Shown: positions 34,658-44,642, numbered from the stretch's first letter. The stretch: 64,000 nucleotides of DNA from Poriferisphaera corsica (GCF_007747445.1 NZ_CP036425.1:2464175-2528174), one strand, 5' to 3'. A program made the numbers and translations. The notes: generated from the letters alone by a model not told the origin.

Positions 34658-36208
34658 TCAGGCGAGTCGCTTGGTAGCGATGGTGCCTTCTTTGGTGGTT
34701 TTAACGTCGTAGCCGAGTTCGTTAAGTTGGTCACGGAGCTTGTCGGCGGCTGCGTAATCTTTGTTAGCGCGGGCTTCGTCGAGCTGTTTACACATTTCAT
34801 CAGGATTATATACCGTTGCATCCGCGCTAAATCTTAGCGGCATTCTGAAACACGCGATTGCTTTGTCCTCTAACAAGCACAAGACGTGATCAAGTTTCTT
34901 TAAAACCGCAAGGCTTTCTGCCGGTGATTTTGAATCCTCTTCTGGTCGCTTAATAAACTCGAACACGACTGCGAGAGCGCCGGAGACGTTAAGATCGTCG
35001 GCTAAACATTCGAGGAAACGTTTGACGACTGGGTGGTTGCGATCGACTTCGGCTATCTCACCATTAGATTGAGATGAGAAGTTGGCTGCGGCGTTGCGGA
35101 TTTTTTGTACAGCTGAGCCGGAGTCTTTGAGCCCCTGCCTGGTGAAGTTCATGTTGGATCGATAGTGGGCTTTAATCAGCTCGTAGCGGAGGACGGCTGG
35201 GTCTTCAACAAGCTTACTCTCACCGTCAATGAGATCGCGGATGGTGTAGAAATTGCCTTTGGATTTAGACATTTTCGTGCCTTCGACGAGTAGGAAGCGA
35301 GTGTGCATCCAGAAACGAGCAAAGTGTGATTGGCCGGTAGAGCAGCATGACTGAGCGATTTCACACTCATGATGGGGGAAGATGTTATCTTCGCCGCCGG
35401 TGTGGATGTCGATGACGTCACGCTTAAGAACAGAGCGGGCCATGGCAGAACATTCGATGTGCCAACCGGGATAGCCGACGCCCCAAGGCGAATCCCATTT
35501 CATCTTATGGGTGGTGTCGGGTTTCCAGAGGAGGAAGTCGCCGGGGTGGCGTTTGGAGGCTTGGTGAGTGTCTTCGACGCGGCCGCCCGCACCACCGCGG
35601 AGGTGGTCGAGTGTGTTGCCGGAAAGCTTGCCGTATTCGGGGAATGATTCGACGGAGAAGTAGACAGCGCCGTCATCGGCAACGTAGGCGTGATCGTTGT
35701 CGACGAGGGTTTGGATCATGGGGATCATGCTGTTTTCGACGAAGTCGGTTGCGTGGGGCATGTGGGTGTCGTGTTCGTCGGCGATTTTGATGCTGAGTTT
35801 TTGTGAATCTTCGAGGAACGCTTCGGTGAAGAATTTTGCAACGGCATATGGATCATCGGGGTTGTCGATGTCGGCGATGCCGGACTTTTTGGATTCTTTG
35901 AGACGCTTGGCGGCGGCTTCCATTTTGTCTTCCCCGCCGCCGTCGGCGAGGTTGTCTTCGGTCATGTGGCCGACGTCGGTGATGTTCATGACTTGGGTGA
36001 CATCGTAACCGGCTAGCTCAAGGAAGCGGCGGAGGATGTCGGCGAAGACGAAGGCGCGGAAGTTGCCGATGTGTGCGTAGTCATAGACGGTGGGGCCACA
36101 GTTGTACATATAGACCTTGCCGGGCTCAATGGTGCAGAACGGCTCGACAGCGTGCGTGAGGGTGTTGTAGAAATTGATGGGGAGGATGTCAGGTGTGATC
36201 TGTGTCAT
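34658..36208 (-). CDS. cysS: Cysteinyl-tRNA synthetase
   Basis: Class I aminoacyl-tRNA synthetase charging tRNA-Cys. The N-terminal [19 protein letters not shown] contains the zinc cysteine and the HIGH-type signature. [18 protein letters not shown] and [15 protein letters not shown] are the family zinc-site and active-site segments. [15 protein letters not shown] is the KMSKS loop. The 516-aa length is slightly longer than E. coli CysS (461). I use the ATG at 36208; the open frame to 36313 is not supported. No Shine-Dalgarno is obvious. A REP-like palindrome lies upstream. Confidence 0.96.
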   Translation of the reverse strand: MTQITPDILPINFYNTLTHAVEPFCTIEPGKVYMYNCGPTVYDYAHIGNFRAFVFADILRRFLELAGYDVTQVMNITDVGHMTEDNLADGGGEDKMEAAAKRLKESKKSGIADIDNPDDPYAVAKFFTEAFLEDSQKLSIKIADEHDTHMPHATDFVENSMIPMIQTLVDNDHAYVADDGAVYFSVESFPEYGKLSGNTLDHLRGGAGGRVEDTHQASKRHPGDFLLWKPDTTHKMKWDSPWGVGYPGWHIECSAMARSVLKRDVIDIHTGGEDNIFPHHECEIAQSCCSTGQSHFARFWMHTRFLLVEGTKMSKSKGNFYTIRDLIDGESKLVEDPAVLRYELIKAHYRSNMNFTRQGLKDSGSAVQKIRNAAANFSSQSNGEIAEVDRNHPVVKRFLECLADDLNVSGALAVVFEFIKRPEEDSKSPAESLAVLKKLDHVLCLLEDKAIACFRMPLRFSADATVYNPDEMCKQLDEARANKDYAAADKLRDQLNELGYDVKTTKEGTIATKRLA

Positions 36209-36321
36209 GGTGTACAACTGGGTTTGGGGGTTGAAATAAGTGCTCGTGGCTAGTGCTCGTTGAGGGAGGCGGCGTGAGGGGTGAGAGTTGGCTGAGTTAG
36301 CGGCAGCAACCACTGGGACAC

Positions 36322-36342
36322 CCCACCACCGGCGGTGGTGGG
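36322..36342. repeat. REP-like palindrome, copy 3
   Basis: Perfect 9-bp arms CCCACCACC and GGTGGTGGG around GGC, in the same CACC...CTTT context and orientation as copies 1 and 2. It lies upstream of cysS. Confidence 0.65.
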
Positions 36343-36449
36343 CTTTGTTTGGGATGAGGGTGAGAGGAGGTATGAGCGATGCGTACCGGCGACCTGTCCC
36401 CCCGAAGGTGTTGCGGCTATCTGAGAACTAAGTTATCAGGATAAATATT

Positions 36450-37730
36450 CTACTGGTCGAGAGGTTTTGTGTCAGGTGTGAGTCTTTCGAGGCGTATGGA
36501 GAGGACTTTTGTGCGTTCGGCAGCGGTGACGGTGAAACGGAGGTTTTCGAAGTCGAATTGCTCACCGACGTTGGGGATATGGCCCAAGGAGGAAAAAACG
36601 TACCCGCCGATGGTGTCGTAGTCTTCGTCTTCGGGGAGTTCGATATCGAACTGGTCGTTGATGTCGTCAATGTGGGTACGGGCATCGATGTTGGCTGTAT
36701 TGGAATCGAGGATGATGATTTGCTGGGGTTCTTCTTCGAGTTCGTATTCATCCTGGATGTCGCCGATGATCTCTTCGACGATGTCTTCGACGGTGACGAT
36801 GCCAGCGGTACCGCCGTACTCGTCGATGACGATGGCGAGATGGATTTTCTGTGCTTTAAATTCGGCGAGCAGGTCGCGGACGGTCTTGGATTCTGGAATG
36901 AGGAGGGGGTCACGGATGATGTTTTTGAGGTTGAAATCTGAGGGGGATTGGTCGACATATTTGATGAGATCTTTGGCGTAGAGGATGCCAAGGATGTTGT
37001 CGAGGTTGTCTTGGTAGACGGGGATGCGCGAGTGGCCGAAGGTGATGATTGCGTCGCGGGCTTGTTCGAGGGTTGAACTGACGGAGATGCCGTGGACGTC
37101 GGTGCGTGGCGTCATGACTTCGCCAGCGTCTGTGTCGGAGATATCGAGGATGGCTTCGAGCATTTCTTTTTGCTCTTCATCGACGGTGTCGGATTCGTCG
37201 TGTTGCTCGATGGTCGAGAGGACTTCCTCGGCGATTTCGGGGTCGTAATCTTTTTCGAGATCGACGCCGGAGATGCGGCGGACGATGGGATCGAAGATAG
37301 AGAGGATGGCGATGACGGGCGTGAAGATGAAGGTGAGGAATGAGAGGATGGGGATCGACCAGGAGAGGAGCCATTCGGGTTTGTAGGTTCCCCATGATGA
37401 GGGGATGGCGACATTGAAGATGATGAGGAGGATGCCGCCGATGATGAAGGCGGATACGTATTGGAATTGTGCGTCGGTTGGGAACTCGTACTGGCCGAAG
37501 TAGAAGGATGCGAGGAGGATGATCATGGAGAAGGCTGTGCGGAGTATGCCTGTGACCATGAGCATTTTGGGGATGCGGTTGGAGAAGGATTCGAGTCTGG
37601 TTTCAGTGTTGGCAGATTTGAGGAGGTCGCCGAGCTTTCGCTTGGAGTATGCACGGAGGGCAACTTGTATTGCGGCGAAGTAGCAGGTGAGTAGGCAGCT
37701 AACTGAAGCGATGATGATCGCAGATTGCAA
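36450..37730 (-). CDS. CNNM/CorC-type membrane protein with CBS domains
   Basis: A 426-aa protein of the hemolysin-C/CorC/TlyC group linked to magnesium or cobalt transport. The N-terminal part has several membrane segments (CNNM/DUF21). Two CBS domains follow, with VMTPRTDVHGISVSSTLEQA and HLAIVIDEYGGTAGIVTVED as clear signatures. The C-terminal CorC_HlyC domain includes YDTIGGYVFSSLGHIP. The start codon appears to be TTG at 37730 with AAGG about 9 nt upstream. It follows ybeY by 117 nt, an order seen in other bacteria (ybeY-ybeX). Confidence 0.9.
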   Translation of the reverse strand: MQSAIIIASVSCLLTCYFAAIQVALRAYSKRKLGDLLKSANTETRLESFSNRIPKMLMVTGILRTAFSMIILLASFYFGQYEFPTDAQFQYVSAFIIGGILLIIFNVAIPSSWGTYKPEWLLSWSIPILSFLTFIFTPVIAILSIFDPIVRRISGVDLEKDYDPEIAEEVLSTIEQHDESDTVDEEQKEMLEAILDISDTDAGEVMTPRTDVHGISVSSTLEQARDAIITFGHSRIPVYQDNLDNILGILYAKDLIKYVDQSPSDFNLKNIIRDPLLIPESKTVRDLLAEFKAQKIHLAIVIDEYGGTAGIVTVEDIVEEIIGDIQDEYELEEEPQQIIILDSNTANIDARTHIDDINDQFDIELPEDEDYDTIGGYVFSSLGHIPNVGEQFDFENLRFTVTAAERTKVLSIRLERLTPDTKPLDQ

Positions 37731-37847
37731 TGCTGTAAACCTTCAAAACCCCGTGAGTTTGGTAATGTTTTGCCTTGAGCATGACATCTGCTGGGCGGGC
37801 TTGGTCAGTAACGGGGTGGCTGAACAAGTGTGCGGGATCGGAATAGA

Positions 37848-38450
37848 TTAAGTGTCTAACTCATGATTTGATGGGTCAGATTTTGGTCGATCGTGTGGAG
37901 ATAGATGGAAGACTTTACCGATGCCGATGGCTTGGAGGATTTGGTCTTCACGTTTGTGCATGTCTTGGAAGTCTTCGAGTGTATGGTCGTCGTATCCGAG
38001 GAGGTGGAGGATGCCGTGAACAGCGTAGAGGAGGACTTCGGTGCGTGTGTCGTGATTATGTTGTTGGGCGTGGCGTGCGGCCTCGTCGATATTGATGATG
38101 ATGTCGCCTTCGAAGGGATCGGTTTCATCTTCACACATATCGAAAGTAAGTACGTCGGTTGGGCCGGGGATGTTCATGAATTGGAGATGGAGCTCAGCCA
38201 TGCGATCGTCGGCGACGATGTTGATGCCAAGCAAACCGGTATTGACATCGGCGGCGGTGAGGGCTTTGACGATGAGCGGTTGAAGCCAATTGTCTGTGGG
38301 GGGATCGGAATCGGGAGCTTCACGAGAGATGTGAAGCTCGACGCCTGATTGGAGAGGATCAGAACCGGGTTGAGGTATGGGGTCGTCATCGGAGGCTGCT
38401 TGTTGAGCTGCGTCCGAGGCGGGGTTTGGGTTGTCGTGTTGCTGATTCAT
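37848..38450 (-). CDS. ybeY: Endoribonuclease YbeY (rRNA maturation factor)
   Basis: Zinc-dependent RNase used in 16S rRNA maturation and ribosome quality control. The metal motif reads HGILHLLGYDDH, and TDVLTFDM is the other conserved segment. The usual form is HGxLHLxGYDH, so there is one extra Asp before the last His. The N-terminus carries about 45 polar residues (NPASDAAQQAASDDD) not found in E. coli YbeY. The ATG at 38450 is the first in frame. It is upstream of the CNNM/CorC gene in a probable operon. Confidence 0.92.
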   Translation of the reverse strand: MNQQHDNPNPASDAAQQAASDDDPIPQPGSDPLQSGVELHISREAPDSDPPTDNWLQPLIVKALTAADVNTGLLGINIVADDRMAELHLQFMNIPGPTDVLTFDMCEDETDPFEGDIIINIDEAARHAQQHNHDTRTEVLLYAVHGILHLLGYDDHTLEDFQDMHKREDQILQAIGIGKVFHLSPHDRPKSDPSNHELDT

Positions 38451-38563
38451 ATCGCTTTATCTTTAAGAGAAATACAAAACCCAATGATATCGTTAATTTG
38501 GGATTTATCCAATATCGGCAATACGGATTGATGGACAGAAATCGGGAAGGATATTGCGGAGGA

Positions 38564-39178
38564 CTAGAGAGATTCGCGGTTGGATTTTTTGTGGGCATGT
38601 GGCATGGGATGAGGCTGAATCCAGCCGTGCGTGAGGCGAATGAGGTCGGAACAGAGCTCGCGGATACGGTCGTCGATGTGTGGATCTATAGAGGAGGCTA
38701 TGGGGGCAGCATCAAGGTTGGTGGGGTCTGGGTGGTTGATATTGGATTCGAGGGCGTAAACGAAGCGTGGGAGGATGAGAGATCGGAAATCGAGCATGAG
38801 GGAATTTGCTAAGGGCATGACGGACATGTAGGAGCCGTGGCCGCCTGCGGAACAGAGGAAGCCGACGATCTTCTCGGTCCATGCTTTACCTGTAAGTTCG
38901 ATAAGATTCTTTGCTGCAGCGTTTGCGTCGTAGTTATAGATGGGAATCGCAAGGAGGACGGCGTCGGCGGCTGTAATGGCATCTGTGAGTTTTTGGATGG
39001 AAGGGTGAGCGTAGGCAGATGAGGCGTCACAGAAAGGGATGTCCCATTCTCGGAGATCGAGGAGGGTTGTGTCGATATTAAGATGCGTGAGTATGTCACT
39101 GGCATGCTGCGCGAGAATAGCGGATCGGCTTTTGGGGTTCAAAGAGCAACTAATGATGAGCGTATTCATGGATGACAT
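38564..39178 (-). CDS. NADPH-dependent FMN reductase-like flavoprotein
   Basis: A 204-aa flavodoxin-fold protein. The N-terminal LIISCSLNPKSRSAILAQ is the FMN phosphate loop, AVLLAIPIYNYDANAAAKNL is the isoalloxazine loop, and GFLCSAGGHGSYM a further FMN contact. Such enzymes reduce FMN, quinones or chromate; the substrate here is not known. The start could be 39178 or the ATG at 39169. It is divergent from the large lipoprotein gene with about 90 bp between them. Confidence 0.88.
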   Translation of the reverse strand: MSSMNTLIISCSLNPKSRSAILAQHASDILTHLNIDTTLLDLREWDIPFCDASSAYAHPSIQKLTDAITAADAVLLAIPIYNYDANAAAKNLIELTGKAWTEKIVGFLCSAGGHGSYMSVMPLANSLMLDFRSLILPRFVYALESNINHPDPTNLDAAPIASSIDPHIDDRIRELCSDLIRLTHGWIQPHPMPHAHKKSNRESL

Positions 39179-39265
39179 TATGCGGTATCCCTTGGTATTC
39201 AGACGATATTTGATGTACTAGAGTCACATTGTAACGGTTATTGTGTGAATGCATGGAGAATCATT

Positions 39266-41155
39266 ATGTTTAAGAAACGATTTGCGATGACTCTGGTGGT
39301 GTTTAGCACCCTGTTATGGATTGCTGGGTGCTCTTCGGGTTCCTCGAAGCAGGGGGAGCACAATTATAAGGAATTGCATCGGGATCGGCCTCGCTTTGAG
39401 ACAGAACCTGAGTACAACTCGTATCAACACTATGGGTTTGCGGACCCGAAGGTCTCTTTTGTGGTAATGGCGAAGATGGCGATGTTGCAGGAAACGGATG
39501 GCGGAGAAAGAGAGAGTGCTGTGGGGGAGCAACAAGGGGGTGAGGTGGTTGAGCCGGATGGGGGGCCGGGGAGTGACGTGGTTGTAGGAGGCGATTCGGA
39601 AGATCAAACGGGTATCCCAGCGCAGAGCCGCGTTGTTGGTGGTCATGCTGATTCTGATAATACTACCAATGAAGTTTCCGAAATGCCGATCGAAGAAAAG
39701 TCAGTAGACGGTCCACAGAATAGTGAGGCAGATGGCGGGCCGGGGAGTGGCGTTGTTGTAGGAGGCGATTCGGGCGATCAGACAGGTATCCCTGCACAGA
39801 GTCGAGTTATTAGTCGTCAGTCTGATTCTGATAATACTGACTCCGAAACGAATGCTGCAGTTAAAAAGGGCGAAAACGAGGTGGATAAAAAAAAGGATGA
39901 GGTACAGGAATTGAAAAATGAAGGGGTTCAGGCTGATGCACAAGAGGATCATGAGCCGCGTGGGTTTTGGAAAGCAGTATCGACGTTTTTGAGGGGCGGA
40001 TCAGGGCAACAGCAGAAGGTTGTGCGTGGTGATACGGTTGAACAACGTGCGATTGATTCAGAGAAGATTGGGCCGAGCGAAGCCTTGGACGAGATTGTGC
40101 GTGATGATGAAAAGGCGATGACGGATGCGGAATTAGATCAGGCAGCCGATGTTGACGTGCCGATTGAGGGGCCACATGGGCGGAAAGTGCTGCGAGAGGG
40201 ATGGGGGTTACCACAAAGCGGGCCGGTGGAAGATTGGACAGGCGAAACGCGAGAAGGCGAATCATGGGCAAGAGCAAATCGTGCGATTATGGAGAGAAGC
40301 GAACAGAATGCGGCAACTGATGCGGCAACGCGGCCGGAGTTAGATCCATCGGATCGTGAGAAGGTACTGGAATTTGAAGAAAAGGTTGCAGAAGGAAAGA
40401 TTGATCCTGAGGAGAATGTGTTTTTCGACAATGCACCTGTGCCATATGACGAGGTGGCAGATGATGATACGAGGACGGTGAAACTTGAGGAGCCTTCGGG
40501 CGTGAACTTTCCTGGTGATACATCAGGGACAGATATTTTGTGGCCGGAGGAGATGACAGCGAATATGAAGCGACTACAGCGTGAGAATTGGCCGCCGATT
40601 CAGTTTGCGCCAGTGGATGGACGGACGGTGCATTTAACGACGTATCGGTTTGGCGAAATACCCTTGGGGAATGACACGCGTGATCCGTTGGATGCGAATA
40701 CGGTAGCGGAACAGATGGGTTTGGCAATGGGTGGCTACAAGCCACAGGAGTGGAACAATAATAATTGGCAGGGTCTTGCGGCGGCGGGTTTCCGAACATG
40801 GGCGTTGATTGGGTCGATGCCGATACGAGGATTGTTTTTGAATTCGCCGTTTGATCATGTGAGAACTGCGAAGATAGATTTTGATGAGAGTTCAGAGAGT
40901 CCGAAAGCGGTGCTGTTTGAACCGGGCAATTTCAACAATACGTTGCCAGGAACTCAGTTGCTGAAGAAGGGAGATGTTGATAATCCGCCAGATCCGTTGT
41001 TGCCGCAGACCGAATCGTCGGTGCGTGGGCGGATGATGGAGATGGGCACAATGGGCGAGATGGAGACGATCTTACCGCCTGCGGATACAGAGGAAGACGA
41101 TCAGGATGAGGCGGAATTGCAGAAAGGTATCATCGAGGAAAACGCTGCACCATGA
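39266..41155 (+). CDS. Large acidic lipoprotein with an internal duplication
   Basis: A 629-aa predicted lipoprotein (lipobox WIAGC, Cys22). Two imperfect copies of a roughly 38-residue unit occur near residues 94-132 and 156-194, both reading DGGPGS(D/G)VVVGGDS then (E/G)DQTGIPAQSRV. The remainder is highly charged and probably disordered, until a more ordered region from about residue 440 (NWPPIQFAPVDGRTVHLTTY). GGAG 8 nt before the ATG fixes the start. No family recognised. It ends at an intrinsic terminator. A cell-surface role is likely but unproven. Confidence 0.75.
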   Translation: MFKKRFAMTLVVFSTLLWIAGCSSGSSKQGEHNYKELHRDRPRFETEPEYNSYQHYGFADPKVSFVVMAKMAMLQETDGGERESAVGEQQGGEVVEPDGGPGSDVVVGGDSEDQTGIPAQSRVVGGHADSDNTTNEVSEMPIEEKSVDGPQNSEADGGPGSGVVVGGDSGDQTGIPAQSRVISRQSDSDNTDSETNAAVKKGENEVDKKKDEVQELKNEGVQADAQEDHEPRGFWKAVSTFLRGGSGQQQKVVRGDTVEQRAIDSEKIGPSEALDEIVRDDEKAMTDAELDQAADVDVPIEGPHGRKVLREGWGLPQSGPVEDWTGETREGESWARANRAIMERSEQNAATDAATRPELDPSDREKVLEFEEKVAEGKIDPEENVFFDNAPVPYDEVADDDTRTVKLEEPSGVNFPGDTSGTDILWPEEMTANMKRLQRENWPPIQFAPVDGRTVHLTTYRFGEIPLGNDTRDPLDANTVAEQMGLAMGGYKPQEWNNNNWQGLAAAGFRTWALIGSMPIRGLFLNSPFDHVRTAKIDFDESSESPKAVLFEPGNFNNTLPGTQLLKKGDVDNPPDPLLPQTESSVRGRMMEMGTMGEMETILPPADTEEDDQDEAELQKGIIEENAAP

Positions 41156-41191
41156 TGATGCAGCGTTTGATTAGATTTAAGATTTATATAG

Positions 41192-41220
41192 CACCCTGCC
41201 CTAGTGGCGGGGTTTTGTTT
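41192..41220 (+). terminator. Intrinsic terminator resembling the REP-like palindromes
   Basis: CCCTGCC and GGCGGGG arms (one T-G pair), CTAGT loop, then TTTTGTTTT. The CACCCTGCC left side matches the REP-like copy at 5162. Confidence 0.75.
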
Positions 41221-42710
41221 TAATTGCCTGAAGCTGTTGGATTGCGAAGCAGGACACGGTCGCCATCAGCGAGCCCTTCGGTGATTTCGACGAATGTCTC
41301 GGAAGCGCGACCGGTTTTAACATCACCCGTCTGGTTGGGGCCGGTGTAGACGAAATGCTTGCGGCCTTCGGTCCAAACTGCCTGAACGGGGATGGCGATA
41401 GCGTCTTCGACGTGACCAATGATGATGGTGCCGTTACAACGCATGGCAGGCTTGAGTCCTTCACCTGCATCGCCGGGCAGTTCAACTGTGACGACATACT
41501 CGCGTAGGTTGGGATTCATCCAGCTGCCCTCTTCTGCCATGACAGCGATCTTTGTAATCTTACCGGTGACGATTTCGCCGGGTCGAGCGTCGATGGTGAC
41601 TTGGACCTCCTGATCCATCTTGACTTGCGGGAGCATCGCTTCGTGGACTTTGATCTTGGCAACCATGATGGATGTATCAGGGAGGACGAAGATGGTTTCA
41701 TTGAAACGGACTTGGCGGCCTTCCTTGATGGGGTCTTGGCGTGACCAGCGTGAGCCTACGGATGTGCCGTAGACAACGAGGCCGTCTTGAGGTGCGATGA
41801 TGGTGGTATTGACAAGCTGCTCTTTGAGCTCTTTCAAGCGTGTTTCTTTGATTTTGAGACGGCGTTCTTTACTCTTGAGTTCAGCTTCAATGCGCGAGAG
41901 TTTGGAGGTGTTAGAATCGATGGTTCTTTGGAGTGAAGACTCGGCGGTTTCAACCTTAGTCTTCATGTCCTCTTCTTCTTTGGGGAAGGTGTACTTTTTG
42001 TACATATCGATATTGTTGTTCGCTGTAACAAGCGAATCTTTCGCTTTTTTGAGTTTCAGCTCGTCATCTTCAAGTTCATTGAGTGAGATGAACTGCTCTT
42101 TGTAAAGCTCTTGTGAGGAGACCAGATTACGCTCTGCACGCTTGAGTTGATATTCGGCTTCTTCGAGCGCGAGCGCGAGCTCACGTTGCTTTTTAGGCAC
42201 ATCGCCGTTGAGCCATTTTTCGAAGTCGAGCTTAGCCATCATGAGCTTAACTTCATCACTTTTCTGTGACGCGGCTGCTGAGTTCTTTTCGATTTCGAGA
42301 TTACGCTCCGAGTTGGTCAGCTCGGTTTGCGCTGACTCGACGGCCAGGACTTCGGTTTCGATACGCTCTTCGATTTTGGCGGATTCGAGTTTCGCGAGGG
42401 TGTCACCCTTCTTGACAGATTTACCTTCAGGAACGATCTCGACGATGGCGAGGCGTTCTTCGACTTCGGACTTTATTTCGACCTGATTTTTTGCGGCAAG
42501 TTCACCTGAGGCAACCACGGTGAGGTCGAAGGATTTTTTGGCAACATCAAACCATTCGTTTTTCATCTCAGAGACGGAGCTTCCAGATGCGTTGCCAACG
42601 TTGGATGAGCCGGTGGCTATCCAGACAATGATGCCAGTGGCAATCAGTACGATGAAGAGGATGCCAAAACGTTTGATTTTTGATGACGATGTGGAAGTAT
42701 TCGTGTTCAT
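41220..42710 (-). CDS. HlyD/MFP-family efflux adaptor
   Basis: Periplasmic adaptor linking an inner-membrane pump to an outer-membrane channel. It has 496 aa: one membrane segment near the N-terminus (FGILFIVLIATGIIVWIATG), a half-lipoyl segment (NQVEIKSEVEERLAIVEIVP), a long coiled coil of about residues 100-300, and a beta-barrel region (KVHEAMLPQVKMDQEVQVTI). The coiled coil is longer than in AcrA-type adaptors. It follows the TolC-type gene by 63 nt. No ABC or RND pump gene adjoins it on this side, so the transporter partner is missing here. Confidence 0.88.
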   Translation of the reverse strand: MNTNTSTSSSKIKRFGILFIVLIATGIIVWIATGSSNVGNASGSSVSEMKNEWFDVAKKSFDLTVVASGELAAKNQVEIKSEVEERLAIVEIVPEGKSVKKGDTLAKLESAKIEERIETEVLAVESAQTELTNSERNLEIEKNSAAASQKSDEVKLMMAKLDFEKWLNGDVPKKQRELALALEEAEYQLKRAERNLVSSQELYKEQFISLNELEDDELKLKKAKDSLVTANNNIDMYKKYTFPKEEEDMKTKVETAESSLQRTIDSNTSKLSRIEAELKSKERRLKIKETRLKELKEQLVNTTIIAPQDGLVVYGTSVGSRWSRQDPIKEGRQVRFNETIFVLPDTSIMVAKIKVHEAMLPQVKMDQEVQVTIDARPGEIVTGKITKIAVMAEEGSWMNPNLREYVVTVELPGDAGEGLKPAMRCNGTIIIGHVEDAIAIPVQAVWTEGRKHFVYTGPNQTGDVKTGRASETFVEITEGLADGDRVLLRNPTASGN

Positions 42711-42773
42711 AACCGATCCAATGGAAGGTTTTTGGTTTTAATAATCGTTTGGGTTAGGTATTGCGGGGTTGTG

Positions 42774-44642
42774 TTATGACGGGGTTTGAGGCGATACCGT
42801 TTGATCTGTGTTTTCCTCAAAAGGAGGAAGTTGGGGATCGAAGTTGTCGTTGACGGGTGCTTCGAGGTCTGCAGGTGGAGCTTCCGGCTCTTCTTTGATC
42901 GGTGGGAGTTGTGGGTCGAAGCGGAGTTGGCCGGGCGAGATCCAGCGACCTTCAGGTGAGACGCGCATCTGACCGGTGGTGAGTAGGAATGAGAGGATCG
43001 AGGTGCGGAGATTGGTGATTGCGCGGTCACGTTCTTCACGGGCATCGTTGAGTTCATCGAGGACGTCGATCACTTCACGTGGGCCTAGTGTTCGCTCGCG
43101 GAGACGAACGGCTGTCAAACGGCGTTCGGTGATCTTTACGTTCTGTTCCTGAAGCTGGATGCTGAAACGTGCTTGTTTGATGTCGCGGATTGCAGAGCGG
43201 ACTTGCTGAGCGATGCGATCTTTCTGGACACGGAAGTTGCGTTCAGCACGTTCAAGGTTGATGAGAGCTGAACGGTAGTCGGCGGTTTCAGAAACACGGT
43301 CGAGGGGTATTTCGAGTGATGCACCGAGATTATAAGTGGATGCACCGGCATCAAGCTGAAAACCTGCTTTGCGGATATCTGGATCGGAGTTGAGGCCAAC
43401 CGAGCCGGACAGGTTGAGGTCGGGGAGAAGACGGTTTTTCGTGTTTTTGAGGCGACGACGAGTATCATCGACACGGTCACGCTGAGTTTGGAAATCGAGA
43501 CGGTATTCGTATGCTGCTTGTATTGCAGCGATTGGTTTTAGCGCGGGCTCAGGAACAACGATTTCAGCAGGCTCAATAACAGCAGCTTCTTGTGTGGGCA
43601 TGCCGATGGTGATCTTGAAGTTATCGAGCGCGTTTTGGTATGAGTCGATGGCGTTGGAGAGTGAGGATTTGCCGGAGAGGACTTGGCCTTGCGCACGTTC
43701 GTATTGGAAGAATGGCTCGCGGCCTTTTTCGGCGAGCATTTTGAAGCGGCGCGAGAGACGTTCGAGGTTTTCGAGGCGTCGCTGGGAGTTTTCGATGGAC
43801 TGCTGCTGTCGGAGTAGGTTGAAGTATGAGGTGCAGAGATCGACGATAAAGGAACGCCGAAAGCGTTCAAAATCACGAACCGCGTAGATCATGCTGCGTT
43901 CTGCAGCGATGATTGATTCTTGAGCGACGAGACCTGCACCGCGTAGAAGCGGGAGGTTGAATGAGACGGAAAGTGAAGATTTTTGCGTTTCCTGATTATC
44001 TGCGGTGTCGGAAGCTGAGCGGAGGTAGTTCACGTAGTTGACGAGTGCTTTGATAGAGACATCACCGCCATAGGGGAGTTTTTGCGTGACGCGGAGGTCT
44101 TGGACGAGATCGGCGACGAGGTCGTGATCACCGGCTTCGGGTGTGCCGCTAATTCCACCTGAGAGTGTGGAGAAGAAACGCGGGCCCCATTGATGACGTT
44201 CAGTGATAAGTGAGAGTGCTTGAAGGTAGAGGCCTTCTTTTTCGTTTTTGTACTCGGGGGAATTTTCAAGTGCATAGGCAATGATGTCTTCGAGATTCAG
44301 ACGGGTTGCATCTTTGCCGGGATCAATAGATTTTTCAGAAGCCTCGCTAATGATGTCGGTATTGGGATCGGTTTTATCGACAGGGAGATCATGAGCATCA
44401 GGGTTGTTTGTGCGGGGTGACTTTGAGTAGATATCGTTATTCAGCGACTTGCTTTTGAGGTTGTCTGTGTTAAGAGGTGAGGTGACGGCTTGGCGGCCTA
44501 GGATATCTTTTTGGTTTTGCGAAATGATCTCTTTCGCATCCCAGTCGAGATCGGAGAAGGGTTTGGCAGAAGTACACGCATAGAGCGAGGCGATAGCTAG
44601 AGTAAGGGCGGGGAAGTAAAGGAATTGCCGTACAGACATCAT
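42774..44642 (-). CDS. TolC-type outer-membrane efflux lipoprotein
   Basis: A 622-aa outer membrane factor. The signal sequence ends in the lipobox SLYAC, giving a lipid anchor. Two TolC repeats are visible, with the helical SYFNLLRQQQSIENSQRRLE in the first and LNDAREERDRAITNLRTSIL in the second. The C-terminus is P/D/E-rich with a repeated FDPQLPP(I/F). The start at 44642 (MMSVRQF) has AGGA about 10 nt upstream; the 44735 frame start would place the signal internally. It is first in an operon with the HlyD-type adaptor. Confidence 0.88.
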   Translation of the reverse strand: MMSVRQFLYFPALTLAIASLYACTSAKPFSDLDWDAKEIISQNQKDILGRQAVTSPLNTDNLKSKSLNNDIYSKSPRTNNPDAHDLPVDKTDPNTDIISEASEKSIDPGKDATRLNLEDIIAYALENSPEYKNEKEGLYLQALSLITERHQWGPRFFSTLSGGISGTPEAGDHDLVADLVQDLRVTQKLPYGGDVSIKALVNYVNYLRSASDTADNQETQKSSLSVSFNLPLLRGAGLVAQESIIAAERSMIYAVRDFERFRRSFIVDLCTSYFNLLRQQQSIENSQRRLENLERLSRRFKMLAEKGREPFFQYERAQGQVLSGKSSLSNAIDSYQNALDNFKITIGMPTQEAAVIEPAEIVVPEPALKPIAAIQAAYEYRLDFQTQRDRVDDTRRRLKNTKNRLLPDLNLSGSVGLNSDPDIRKAGFQLDAGASTYNLGASLEIPLDRVSETADYRSALINLERAERNFRVQKDRIAQQVRSAIRDIKQARFSIQLQEQNVKITERRLTAVRLRERTLGPREVIDVLDELNDAREERDRAITNLRTSILSFLLTTGQMRVSPEGRWISPGQLRFDPQLPPIKEEPEAPPADLEAPVNDNFDPQLPPFEENTDQTVSPQTPS

